64,000 bases of DNA from Nocardioides sp. (GTDB lineage: Bacteria; Actinomycetota; Actinomycetes; Propionibacteriales; Nocardioidaceae): the NCBI GenBank assembly GCA_020636915.1, contig JACJWV010000004.1, forward strand, positions 124,001 through 188,000. Direction: 5' to 3'. Positions 33,298 through 40,941 of this stretch are shown in pieces. A program made the translations under genes and the position numbers. Every line of letters starts with the position of its first letter. The stretch's first letter is position 1. The notes beneath the pieces are model-generated. The model was not told where the DNA came from and searched no databases. It saw nothing but the letters and a program-made list of their open reading frames with translations.

Positions 33298-34878
33298 TCA
33301 GTGGTGCCGGTTGAGGCGGTGGAACATCCGCCGCTGGGACCGGTAGAGGCCGGGGAACTCGGCGAACGCGCGGTCGTAGGTCGCGCGGCGAGCAGGGTCG
33401 GGGCTCAGGACGCTCGCGACCGGCACGAGGTCGCGCAGCTCGCCGCGGTCGACGTCACCCAGGGACATGCCCGCCGCGAGCGCGACGCCCCGGAGACCGC
33501 ACAGCAGCGGGTCGGCCACCTGCTCGACCGTCCGGTCGCAGACGTCGGCCACGATCTGGCACCACAGCGCCGAGCGGGCCCCGCCTCCGACCATGCGCAG
33601 CGGGTCGAGGCGCCGGCCGGTGAAGTGCTCCGCGGCCTCGAGCAGCCAGCGCGCGTTGAGCGCGACGCCCTCGAGCACCGCTCGCGCCAGGTCGGCGGTC
33701 GTCGTCGTCACCGACACGTTGTGGAACCCGGCTCGCGCCGACCGGTCGTCGACCGGGCTGCGCTCGCCCGCCAGCCACGGCGCGAACAGCACGCCGTTCG
33801 ACCCGGGTGGCGCGGTCGCGGCGCACGCGAGGATGTCCTCGTACGTCGGCTTCACACCCGTCACGCCCTCGGCCACGGTGTCGCGGAACCACTCCAGGCA
33901 CCGACCCGCGGTCTCCTGGTTGTTGCCCAGCACGTACGGCGCCTCCGCCCATGCGCCGAGCCCGGGGATGGCGGCGAGCTGCCGGATGACGTCGGTCTTC
34001 TTGCCCGGCAGGGGACAGCCGATCCAGCCGGTGGTGCCGATCGACAGGTGGGTCTCGTAGGAGCCGACGAAGCCCGAGCCGACGGTCGTCCCGTGCAGGT
34101 CGGGCAGCCCGGTGACGACCACGGCGTCGGCGGAGATCCCGAGCTCCTCCGCGACCGACGGCTGCACCGGGCCGACGACCGAACCCGTGGGCACCAGGGG
34201 CGGCAGCTTCTCCGCGGTCAGCCCGGCGCGGCGCAGCAGCCCGGCGTCGTACTCGAGCAGGTCGAGGTCGCGGTTGTCGGTCAGCCAGGCCGCGGTCATG
34301 GACATGTGCGAGGCGGCCGGCACGCCGGTGAACCGCATCGTGAGGTAGTCGGCCGGTTCGAGGTACCACCGGGCGCGGCGGGCCACCTCGGGCAGCCGCT
34401 TCTCGAGGAAGAGGAGGTGGCCCATCGGGTCGTCCCCGTTCGGCGAGGGCACCCCGCCGGTCCGCCGGACCCAGCTCACCAGAGCGCGCGGGTCGTAGCC
34501 GGCCACCGGCCCACCCACGACGGCGTGGGACAGCTCGCCGCCGCGCGAGTCCATCCACATCAGGCAGTCGCCGACGGGCACCCCGGCCGCGTCGACAGGG
34601 ACGGTGCTGGCCCACTGCCCGGTCACGGCCACCGCGACCACCTGCGAGCCGTCGACGCCCGAGTGCGCCAGCCCCGTGCGGGCGCCGTCGGCCACGAGCC
34701 GCCACCACTCCGCAGCGTCCTGCGTCGCCGCACCACCGGGTCCCCGGTGCGTCTCCACCGGCCAGTGCCGCCACCAGAGCACCTCGCCGCGGGTCGACAC
34801 GAGGCCGACCTTCGGGCCGCCGGTGCCGAGGTCGACGGCCAGGACGACCCGCTGGGCCTGGGCGGACGCCGCGTTCAC
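33298..34878 (-). CDS. FGGY-family carbohydrate kinase (xylulokinase-like)
   Basis: A 526-residue sugar/polyol kinase: N-terminal phosphate loop AVDLGTGGPKVG, MWMDSRGG, a central TGLPDLHGT segment with the probable catalytic Asp, THLSIGTTGWIG, and RMVGGGARSALWCQI near residue 430. It sits downstream of, and overlaps by GTGA, the S1P-lyase-like gene, so it is translationally coupled to it. This coupling suggests it phosphorylates a compound in the same pathway rather than xylulose; that is inference. Confidence 0.85.
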   Translation of the reverse strand: MNAASAQAQRVVLAVDLGTGGPKVGLVSTRGEVLWWRHWPVETHRGPGGAATQDAAEWWRLVADGARTGLAHSGVDGSQVVAVAVTGQWASTVPVDAAGVPVGDCLMWMDSRGGELSHAVVGGPVAGYDPRALVSWVRRTGGVPSPNGDDPMGHLLFLEKRLPEVARRARWYLEPADYLTMRFTGVPAASHMSMTAAWLTDNRDLDLLEYDAGLLRRAGLTAEKLPPLVPTGSVVGPVQPSVAEELGISADAVVVTGLPDLHGTTVGSGFVGSYETHLSIGTTGWIGCPLPGKKTDVIRQLAAIPGLGAWAEAPYVLGNNQETAGRCLEWFRDTVAEGVTGVKPTYEDILACAATAPPGSNGVLFAPWLAGERSPVDDRSARAGFHNVSVTTTTADLARAVLEGVALNARWLLEAAEHFTGRRLDPLRMVGGGARSALWCQIVADVCDRTVEQVADPLLCGLRGVALAAGMSLGDVDRGELRDLVPVASVLSPDPARRATYDRAFAEFPGLYRSQRRMFHRLNRHH

Positions 34879-36281
34879 GGCGCTGGGGGCAGGGACTGCT
34901 GGGTGTCCAGCATGTCGGTCATGATCGCCGACACGAAGTCCGCGACCTCGTCGGTCAGGCCGCCGGCGACGCCGCCGTAGATCGCCCCGCTGAGCGCCTC
35001 GGCGCCGGTGGCGGTCCGCTCGACGGCGTACGGCACGGCCTCGGCGAGGTCGGCCTCGAACTGCTCGACCAGCCCCGGTCGGGTCTGGGGGCCGGTCACC
35101 GCCATGTGGATGGCGTTCGGGTACTGCTGGCCGTTGAAGCGCCAGCCGCGTTCCCGCATGAAGTCGGCGACGTGGTAGATGTCGAACGCGTCAGAGGTGA
35201 AGCTGAAGCAGAACGTCGGCGACCCGAGGATCCGCAGCTCCGGGTGCGACCGCACCGCAGATTTCATCCGCTCCGCCGTCGAGAAGATGGCCCGCGCGTG
35301 CTCGAGGTAGCCCTCGCGGCCGTACTCGACCATCGCCGCCCACGTGGCCGCGAGCAGGCCACCGGACCGGGAGCCCGCGATGCTCGGTGACATGTACTTG
35401 CCACCGCTCCAGCCGACGAGCTGGAAGTACTGCGCGTTGCGGTAGGCCTTGTCGCGGAACAGCAGCGTGGAGGTGCCCTTGAACGCGTAGCCGTACTTGT
35501 GGGTGTCCGCCGAGATCGTGGTGACACCGGGCACGCGGAAGTCGAACGGCGGCACGTCGTACCCGAGCTGCTCGCCGAAGGGGAGGATGAACCCGCCCAG
35601 GCAGCCGTCCACGTGCAACGGCACGTCCCGCTCGAGCGCGAGCCGGCCGAGGTCGGCGATCGGGTCGATGGTGCCGTAGCCGTAGTTGCAGGCGGACCCG
35701 ATGATGCCGATCGTGCGGGCGTCGATCCGCTCGGCGACCGCCGCCGGGTCGACGGTCGTGTCGTCGGTGACCGGGACCACCCGCAGCTCGAGGCCCAGCA
35801 GGTGCGCGGCCTTGTCGAAGGCCGGGTGGGCGGTCTCGGGCTTGACGATGTTGGGGCGGCCGGTCGAGCCGTCGATGCCGCGGACCTTCGCGGCGTGCTC
35901 GCGGTAGGAGAGCATCGCGTGCAGGATGCTGTCGGTCCCGCCGCTGGTCACCAGCCCGGCCGGGGTCGTCCCCTCGACCGTGTCCGCGTGCATCAGGTCC
36001 AGCGCCATCGCGATGACCTCGCCCTCGAACTTCGTCGCGCTCGGACACATGTCGCGCTGCAGCACGTTGACGTGCGCGAACAGCCCGAACACCTCGTTGA
36101 GGTAGGCGTAGTGCTCGTGGTCGCCGGAGTACATGGTCCCCGAGCACTTGCCCGTCTCCCAGGTGGCGTCCTCCTCGCGCGCCATCGTGCGCAGCTCGGC
36201 GAGGACCTCCTCCCGCGGGCGGCCGTGCTCGGGCAGCCGGCGGTTCACCGGGAACCGCTCGGCGTACGGGAAGTCGGACAT
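34875..36281 (-). CDS. PLP-dependent decarboxylase/lyase, sphingosine-1-phosphate-lyase-like
   Basis: A 468-residue fold-type I PLP enzyme. TSGGTDSILHAML and VDGCLGGFILPF lead to the Schiff-base lysine in SADTHKYGYAFKGTS, and GWSGGKYMSPSIAGSR follows. These match the sphingosine-1-phosphate lyase branch of group II decarboxylases more than glutamate or DOPA decarboxylases. S1P lyases cleave phosphorylated amino alcohols to an aldehyde and ethanolamine phosphate. I chose the ATG before SDFPYAERF. It is coupled to an FGGY kinase. Confidence 0.82.
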   Translation of the reverse strand: MSDFPYAERFPVNRRLPEHGRPREEVLAELRTMAREEDATWETGKCSGTMYSGDHEHYAYLNEVFGLFAHVNVLQRDMCPSATKFEGEVIAMALDLMHADTVEGTTPAGLVTSGGTDSILHAMLSYREHAAKVRGIDGSTGRPNIVKPETAHPAFDKAAHLLGLELRVVPVTDDTTVDPAAVAERIDARTIGIIGSACNYGYGTIDPIADLGRLALERDVPLHVDGCLGGFILPFGEQLGYDVPPFDFRVPGVTTISADTHKYGYAFKGTSTLLFRDKAYRNAQYFQLVGWSGGKYMSPSIAGSRSGGLLAATWAAMVEYGREGYLEHARAIFSTAERMKSAVRSHPELRILGSPTFCFSFTSDAFDIYHVADFMRERGWRFNGQQYPNAIHMAVTGPQTRPGLVEQFEADLAEAVPYAVERTATGAEALSGAIYGGVAGGLTDEVADFVSAIMTDMLDTQQSLPPAP

Positions 36282-36363
36282 GTGGCACCAGCCCCTCCGC
36301 TGTCGTCCTGGCTGCACCGTAGGACTCCCGAAGCCGCCGCGCAGAGGGTCGAAGGACCTGTAC

Positions 36364-36375
36364 CGACATTTGTCG
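36364..36375. promoter_or_regulatory. Palindrome in divergent intergenic region
   Basis: CGACATTTGTCG, 5-bp arms around TT, lies 83 bp upstream of the S1P-lyase-like start and 107 bp upstream of the DUF6069-like gene. It could be an operator; no matching regulator is obvious. Confidence 0.3.
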
Positions 36376-36481
36376 TGGCCGTCCGACCACATCGGGCCCT
36401 GACGGGGGGTGGGTCGCCGCTCCTAGCGTCGACGCCATCGACTCGGGGCCGTCCCGGGCGGCGCGATGGAGGAGGAGCGAG

Positions 36482-36886
36482 ATGACCGATCTGGTGGAGC
36501 GGACCGGCACCGCACGGGACAGCTGGCGCAACGACCTGCCGGTGGCGGGGGTGGCGGCTGCATCCGCTGCCCTGGTGTGGGTCGCGGCACGCGCGGCCGG
36601 TGTGGCTCTGGACGTGCATGCAGGTTCGGGCACCCAGCCGGTCGGGCTGGTGTCGGTCGTCGTCACGTCGGTCGTCGTCACCATGACCGCCGGCGCCCTG
36701 CTGCGTGTCCTGAGCCGCCGCCGGCGCCGGCGGTGGTGGAAGGTGGTCGCCCTGGGCGTGCTGTCGCTGTCCGCGCTCGGGCCGTTGTCGGCGGCCACGG
36801 CCGCAGCCGGCCTGGCGCTCGCGACGATGCACCTGGTGGTCGCGGGGGTCGTCATCGTCGGCCTGCCGCGTCGGGCACTAGCGTGA
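36482..36886 (+). CDS. DUF6069-like small membrane protein
   Basis: A 134-residue protein with four hydrophobic helices and a basic RRRRRRWWK loop after the second pair, similar to the actinobacterial four-helix DUF6069 group. A strong GGAGGAGGA RBS precedes the ATG. Its stop overlaps the start of the histidine kinase (GTGA), so it may be part of the signalling unit. Confidence 0.65.
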   Translation: MTDLVERTGTARDSWRNDLPVAGVAAASAALVWVAARAAGVALDVHAGSGTQPVGLVSVVVTSVVVTMTAGALLRVLSRRRRRRWWKVVALGVLSLSALGPLSAATAAAGLALATMHLVVAGVVIVGLPRRALA

Positions 36887-37986
36887 GCACGGTGCGAAGG
36901 CGTCTCGGGTGCGGGTGGCGGCGCAACGCCGTGGCGCTGGTGTGGATCCCGGTGCTGCTGCTCGGCCCGGTCCTCGACCTGCACGGCACTCCCGGAGCCG
37001 TGGCCTTCCAGGTCGCGCTGGTCCTGGTGATCGCCACGGCCGCCGCGGTCGCGGGGCTCACCGGCGGTCCGCCGTGGCGGTCGGCGACGCCGTACATCGC
37101 ACTGTCGACGCTCGTCGCCGCCACGACCGCCGGCGCGATGCACGGGAGCAGCCAGTGGCTGCCCACCTGGATCCTGCTCGCCAACACGCTGCCGGCGGTG
37201 CTGCGCGGTCGCGCGCTGGTCGGCGCCGTGCCGCTGGTGGCCCTCTTGTCGATGGGGGCGGCCGCGATCGTCGAGCCGTTCCAGTGGAGCCGGCTGTGGT
37301 CCGAGGGCTTCGTCGTTGTCCTCGCCGGCCTGGCGAGCTCGGCCGTCATCTCGCTCATCGACACCGTCAGCGAGCTGCGGCGCACCCGCGCCGAGCTCGC
37401 CCGGGCCGCGGTGGCCGACGAGCGTGAGCGCTTCTCCCGCGACCTCCACGACCTGCTCGGGCACACGCTGTCCGTCATGGTCGTCAAGGCGCAGGCGGTG
37501 CGCCGGCTGGCCGGCACCGACGACGTGGCGGTCGTCGAGCACGCAAGTGACATCGAGGAGATCGGGCGGCAGGCGCTGGTCGACGTACGTCGCGCGGTGG
37601 ACGCCATGCGTGCCCCGACGCTCCCCGACGAGCTCGACAATGCCCGCCGCGCACTGGCCGCCGCCGGGATCGAGACCACGGTGACCGGCGACCCGGGAGC
37701 GGGCGACACCGACGAGGTCCTGGCCTGGGTGGTGCGCGAGGCGGCGACGAACGTGCTGCGCCACTCGGGCGCCTCGACCTGCCGGATCGAGCTGGCCGAG
37801 CGCGGCGGCCGGCTCGCCCTGGCCGTCACCGACGACGGGGTCGGTGCGCCGAGCACCCCGACGGTTCGGTTCGGCGGCCTCGACGGGTTGCGCGACCGGG
37901 TGACCGCTGCCGGCGGCGAGCTCCGCGTGGAGACGTCCGACGCCGGGTTCAGCGTGGTCGCGACCGTGCCTGGGGGCGGCTCGTGA
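36883..37986 (+). CDS. Sensor histidine kinase (HisKA_3, DesK/NarX class)
   Basis: A 367-residue kinase with five to six membrane helices in the first 160 residues and no large sensor domain. A HisKA_3 dimerisation domain (ERERFSRDLHDLLGHTLSVMV) and HATPase motifs (EAATNVLRHSGA, DDGVGA, GLDGLRDRVTAAGGEL) follow. Membrane-embedded sensing of lipid state or antibiotics, as in DesK or LiaS-like kinases, is likely. The GTG start is inside the upstream stop; the 3' end overlaps the regulator gene. Confidence 0.9.
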   Translation: MSTVRRRLGCGWRRNAVALVWIPVLLLGPVLDLHGTPGAVAFQVALVLVIATAAAVAGLTGGPPWRSATPYIALSTLVAATTAGAMHGSSQWLPTWILLANTLPAVLRGRALVGAVPLVALLSMGAAAIVEPFQWSRLWSEGFVVVLAGLASSAVISLIDTVSELRRTRAELARAAVADERERFSRDLHDLLGHTLSVMVVKAQAVRRLAGTDDVAVVEHASDIEEIGRQALVDVRRAVDAMRAPTLPDELDNARRALAAAGIETTVTGDPGAGDTDEVLAWVVREAATNVLRHSGASTCRIELAERGGRLALAVTDDGVGAPSTPTVRFGGLDGLRDRVTAAGGELRVETSDAGFSVVATVPGGGS

Positions 37987-38591
37987 CGATCCGGGTGCTG
38001 CTCGCGGAGGACCAGGCGATGATGCGCGGCGCTCTCGCGGTCCTGCTCGACCTCGAGGACGACCTCGAGGTCGTGGCCCAGGTGGGGTCCGGCACGGAGA
38101 TCGTCCCGGCCGCCCTGGCGCGCACCCCCGACGTCGCGCTGCTCGACATCGAGCTGCCCGGGCGGTCGGGGCTGGACGCCGCCGCCGACCTCGCCGAGCA
38201 GCTGCCGGGCTGCCGCGTCGTGATGGTCACGACCTTCGGGCGGCCCGGCTACCTCCAGCGAGCGATGGCTGCGGGCGCACTCGGGTTCCTGGTCAAGGAC
38301 GGCCCGATCGAGGGTCTGGCCGACGCCATCCGGCGTGTCGCTGCCGGTGAGACGGTCGTCGACCCGCAGCTGGCCGGCCAGGCGCTGCGGACCGTGCTCA
38401 GCCCGCTCACGCCCCGCGAGCGCGACGTCCTCGCCGCCGCCGAGGACGGGGCGACGGTCACCGACATCGCGGCGGAGCTGCACCTCTCCGCGAGCACGGT
38501 CCGCAACTACCTCTCCGACGCGATCGGCAAGACCGGCACCCGCAACAAGACCGAGGCCGCCCTGCTCGCGCGGCGCAACGGCTGGCTCTGA
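37983..38591 (+). CDS. NarL/LuxR-type response regulator (DesR-like)
   Basis: A 202-residue regulator with a receiver (LLAEDQAMMRGAL, LLDIELPG, MVTTFG, VKDGP) and a C-terminal LuxR helix-turn-helix (LTPRERDVLAAAEDGATVTDIAAELHLSASTVRNYLSDAIGKTG). It is cognate to the adjacent kinase. MVTTFGRPGYLQRAM is the form common in DesR-type proteins. Confidence 0.92.
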   Translation: MTIRVLLAEDQAMMRGALAVLLDLEDDLEVVAQVGSGTEIVPAALARTPDVALLDIELPGRSGLDAAADLAEQLPGCRVVMVTTFGRPGYLQRAMAAGALGFLVKDGPIEGLADAIRRVAAGETVVDPQLAGQALRTVLSPLTPRERDVLAAAEDGATVTDIAAELHLSASTVRNYLSDAIGKTGTRNKTEAALLARRNGWL

Positions 38592-38651
38592 CCGGGCGCC
38601 GCGCGGCGGAACCCGGTTGACGGCGGGGCCCTGTCGGCGACCAATGGTGGG

Positions 38652-39245
38652 GTGACGTCTCCGCGCACGGTCGTGCTGGTCGAGGGCGACAGCGACCGGG
38701 CGGCGCTCGAGGCGCTGGCCCGACGGCAGGGACGCGACCTCGCGGCGGACGGCGTCGAGGTCGTGCCGATGGGCGGCATCACCAACATCCGGACGTTCGC
38801 CTCGCACTTCGGGCCGCGCGGGCTCGGACTGCACCTCGCGGGGTTGTACGACGCGCCGGACGAGGCACGCGTGTGCCGCGGGCTCGCGGCGGCCGGCCTG
38901 TCCCGGGCGGTCGACCCCGCTGCGCTACCGGACCTCGGGTTCTTCCGGTGCGTCGCCGACCTCGAGGACGAGCTGATCCGTGCCCACGGCACCGCCGGCG
39001 TCGAGCGGGTGATCGACGCGGCGGGCGAGGCGCGCTCCCTCCGCCTGCTGACCGGCATGCCGGCGCAGCAGGGGTGGACCTCCGAGGCGGTCCTGCGCCG
39101 GTTCCTGGGGTCACGGTCCGGTCGGAAAGCCAGGTACGCCGACCTGCTGGTCACCGCCCTCGAGCCCGGCCAGGAGCCGGCGCCGCTGGTCGCGGTGCTG
39201 GAGTTCGCGAGGACGCCGGCGACGAGGTCGGCTGTCGACGGCTAG
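38652..39245 (+). CDS. OLD-type TOPRIM domain protein
   Basis: A 197-residue protein. The N-terminal VVLVEGDSDRAALEALA carries the TOPRIM Glu, and GLYDAPDEARV supplies the later acidic pair. This is the TOPRIM fold of OLD nucleases without the ABC ATPase half. TOPRIM-only proteins are usually annotated as ATP-dependent endonuclease-like. The GTG start follows a 60-bp gap after the response regulator. It lies just upstream of the HNH and primase-helicase pair and may belong to the same nucleic-acid module. Confidence 0.72.
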   Translation: MTSPRTVVLVEGDSDRAALEALARRQGRDLAADGVEVVPMGGITNIRTFASHFGPRGLGLHLAGLYDAPDEARVCRGLAAAGLSRAVDPAALPDLGFFRCVADLEDELIRAHGTAGVERVIDAAGEARSLRLLTGMPAQQGWTSEAVLRRFLGSRSGRKARYADLLVTALEPGQEPAPLVAVLEFARTPATRSAVDG

Positions 39246-39323
39246 GAGCTGGAAGCGGGGTGGTGACACCGCCACCGGGCGCTCCGAGTCGGACGGGACG
39301 ACCAGCAGCCCCGGCGCTTTGCG

Positions 39324-39359
39324 GCAGGACGTCCTGCGCTCGGAGCCACCGACGGCTCC
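39324..39359. repeat. Two small palindromes after the TOPRIM gene
   Basis: GCAGGACGTCCTGC (39324-39337) is a perfect 14-bp palindrome, and GGAGCC-ACCGAC-GGCTCC (39342-39359) is a 6-bp stem hairpin. They lie about 80-115 bp after the TOPRIM stop and 140 bp before the HNH promoter and may terminate the upstream transcript. I see no gene in the 39246-39464 stretch. Confidence 0.5.
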
Positions 39360-39464
39360 CACCGTCTGACGTCCTGTGACTCCCGCCATCGACCGTCAGT
39401 CCTGATTGTCGAGGTAGTCGCCGACCGGGTCGTCGAACGTACCCGCAAGACAACCGCAGTTGCC

Positions 39465-39493
39465 TTGTTTTCGAACACATGATCGATTATACT
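39465..39493 (+). promoter_or_regulatory. Consensus promoter with overlapping SOS (LexA) box
   Basis: TTGTTT (39465-39470) and TATACT (39488-39493) are spaced by 17 bp, the best sigma-70-type promoter in the window, in a local AT-rich pocket. Between them, TCGAACACATGATCGA (39471-39486) matches the actinobacterial SOS box TCGAAC-N4-GTTCGA at 11 of 12 defined positions. Transcription would start about 7 nt after the -10, at the A of the ATG at 39500, predicting a leaderless, DNA-damage-inducible mRNA. Confidence 0.8.
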
Positions 39494-39499
39494 CAAAGC

Positions 39500-40915
39500 A
39501 TGCTGCCCTCCACGGACCGCCTCGACGCCGCCGGCGTCCTGGCCGCGTCCGTGGCGGCGGTGCGGAGCCGGCGGGCCGCGCAGGTCGAGGACCTGCTGCT
39601 CGTGCTGGCGTGGGCCGACCTCCACGGCGAGGACCCGCAGGCCGCACCGGGTGCGGCGCCGGTCTCGTCGGGCGGCGACCGCCTGGTCGAGCTCGGCGGT
39701 GACGGGACCCCGTGGGTGTCGGAGCTGTCCGTCCACGAGCTGGCGATCGCGCGGGAGACCCACTCGCTGGCGACCCGCGCGACGATGGCCGACGTCCTCG
39801 ACCTGCGCCACCGGCTCCCCCGGACCTGGGCCGTGGTCCTGGAGCTGGGGTGCGAGCCGTGGGTGGCGTGCAGCGTCGCGCGGAAGTCCCGCGCCCTGGA
39901 CCGCGAGCAGGTCGCCCTGGTCGACGCCGCAGTGGCCGACGCGATCGGCGGCACGACCCCGGGGCGGGTGCTCTCCTTGGCGGAGGCCAAGGTCATCGAG
40001 GCCGACACCCCCGCCCACCTCGCCCGTCTCGAGGCCGAGCGCCGCCGTCGCGGGGTCTGGGCCGGCCGGACCGATGTCGAGGCCGGCAACCGGACGCTCG
40101 TCGCCCGTCTCGAGCCCTCCGACGTGACCTGGGTCGACGGCACCCTCGAACGCGTCGTCGACGCGCTGCTGGCCCGCCCGGACATCCTGCGAGCCCACCA
40201 CCCCGACCTCCCGGCGGACCTCGACGACCTGACCCGTCAGGAGCTCCGGGCGATCGCCTTCGGCTGGCTCGCCCGCCCTGATGACCTGCGCGAGCTCTTC
40301 GCCGCCGCTGCGGACCCCACGGTCGACGTGCCGCGCCGGCCCGACCGCACGGGCCAGCGGGTCGTGGTCCACCTGCACCTGCACGAGAGCGCGCTGGCCA
40401 CCGTGGCCGGCGGCGTCGCGCGGGCCGAGAGCATCGGGCCTCTGCTGCTCGAGCAGGTCACGCGGCTCGTGGGCCACGCGCAGGTGACAGTCAAGCCCGT
40501 CCTCGACCTCGACGAGCACGTCCGCGTCGACGCCTACGAGTTCCCGACCGCGGTCAGCGAACGCACGCGGCTGCGGTGCGGCGGCGACGTCTTCCCCCAC
40601 GCCACGAACACCGCGACGATGTCCGGTCGCTTCGACGACGATCACCCTGTGCCCTACGACTACGGCGGACCACCGGGCCAGACCGGCGACCACAACAACG
40701 CGCCGCTCACCCGGACCCACCACCGGGCGAAGACCCATCTCGGATACCTCGTCACCCAGGTCGATGACGGCACCTACCTGTGGACCACGCCGCACGGACT
40801 GGCACGCCTCGTCGATCCGACCGGGACCCATGCGGTCGATGACGACGACGCCTGGCGCCTCGCACACCAGGAGGACCTGCACGCCGCCCTCGACCGGCTG
40901 TTCCCCGCCGCCTGA
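39500..40915 (+). CDS. DUF222 / HNH endonuclease, copy 2, SOS-controlled
   Basis: A 471-residue protein with a long helical DUF222 region and a C-terminal HNH domain: FDDDHPVPY, an Asn in GDHNNAPLTR, and THHRAKTH. Unlike copy 1 it lacks the CxxxxC zinc knuckle. I chose the second ATG because it coincides with the predicted transcription start; an upstream in-frame ATG at 39479 lies inside the promoter and SOS box. The following primase-helicase gene starts 26 bp downstream on the same strand, so the two are probably one SOS-induced operon. Confidence 0.88.
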   Translation: MLPSTDRLDAAGVLAASVAAVRSRRAAQVEDLLLVLAWADLHGEDPQAAPGAAPVSSGGDRLVELGGDGTPWVSELSVHELAIARETHSLATRATMADVLDLRHRLPRTWAVVLELGCEPWVACSVARKSRALDREQVALVDAAVADAIGGTTPGRVLSLAEAKVIEADTPAHLARLEAERRRRGVWAGRTDVEAGNRTLVARLEPSDVTWVDGTLERVVDALLARPDILRAHHPDLPADLDDLTRQELRAIAFGWLARPDDLRELFAAAADPTVDVPRRPDRTGQRVVVHLHLHESALATVAGGVARAESIGPLLLEQVTRLVGHAQVTVKPVLDLDEHVRVDAYEFPTAVSERTRLRCGGDVFPHATNTATMSGRFDDDHPVPYDYGGPPGQTGDHNNAPLTRTHHRAKTHLGYLVTQVDDGTYLWTTPHGLARLVDPTGTHAVDDDDAWRLAHQEDLHAALDRLFPAA

Positions 40916-40941
40916 GACGGCCGTGCCGTCAGGATGGAGCC

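Noticed and set aside
35191..37764. Another long minus-strand open frame across the S1P-lyase-like gene and the 36.5 kb membrane protein
   Set aside because: It has no domain signatures and covers both strands of clear genes; a coding shadow.
39479..39499. Upstream ATG as start of the second HNH gene
   Set aside because: It lies inside the SOS box and -10 region; the second ATG coincides with the predicted transcription start.
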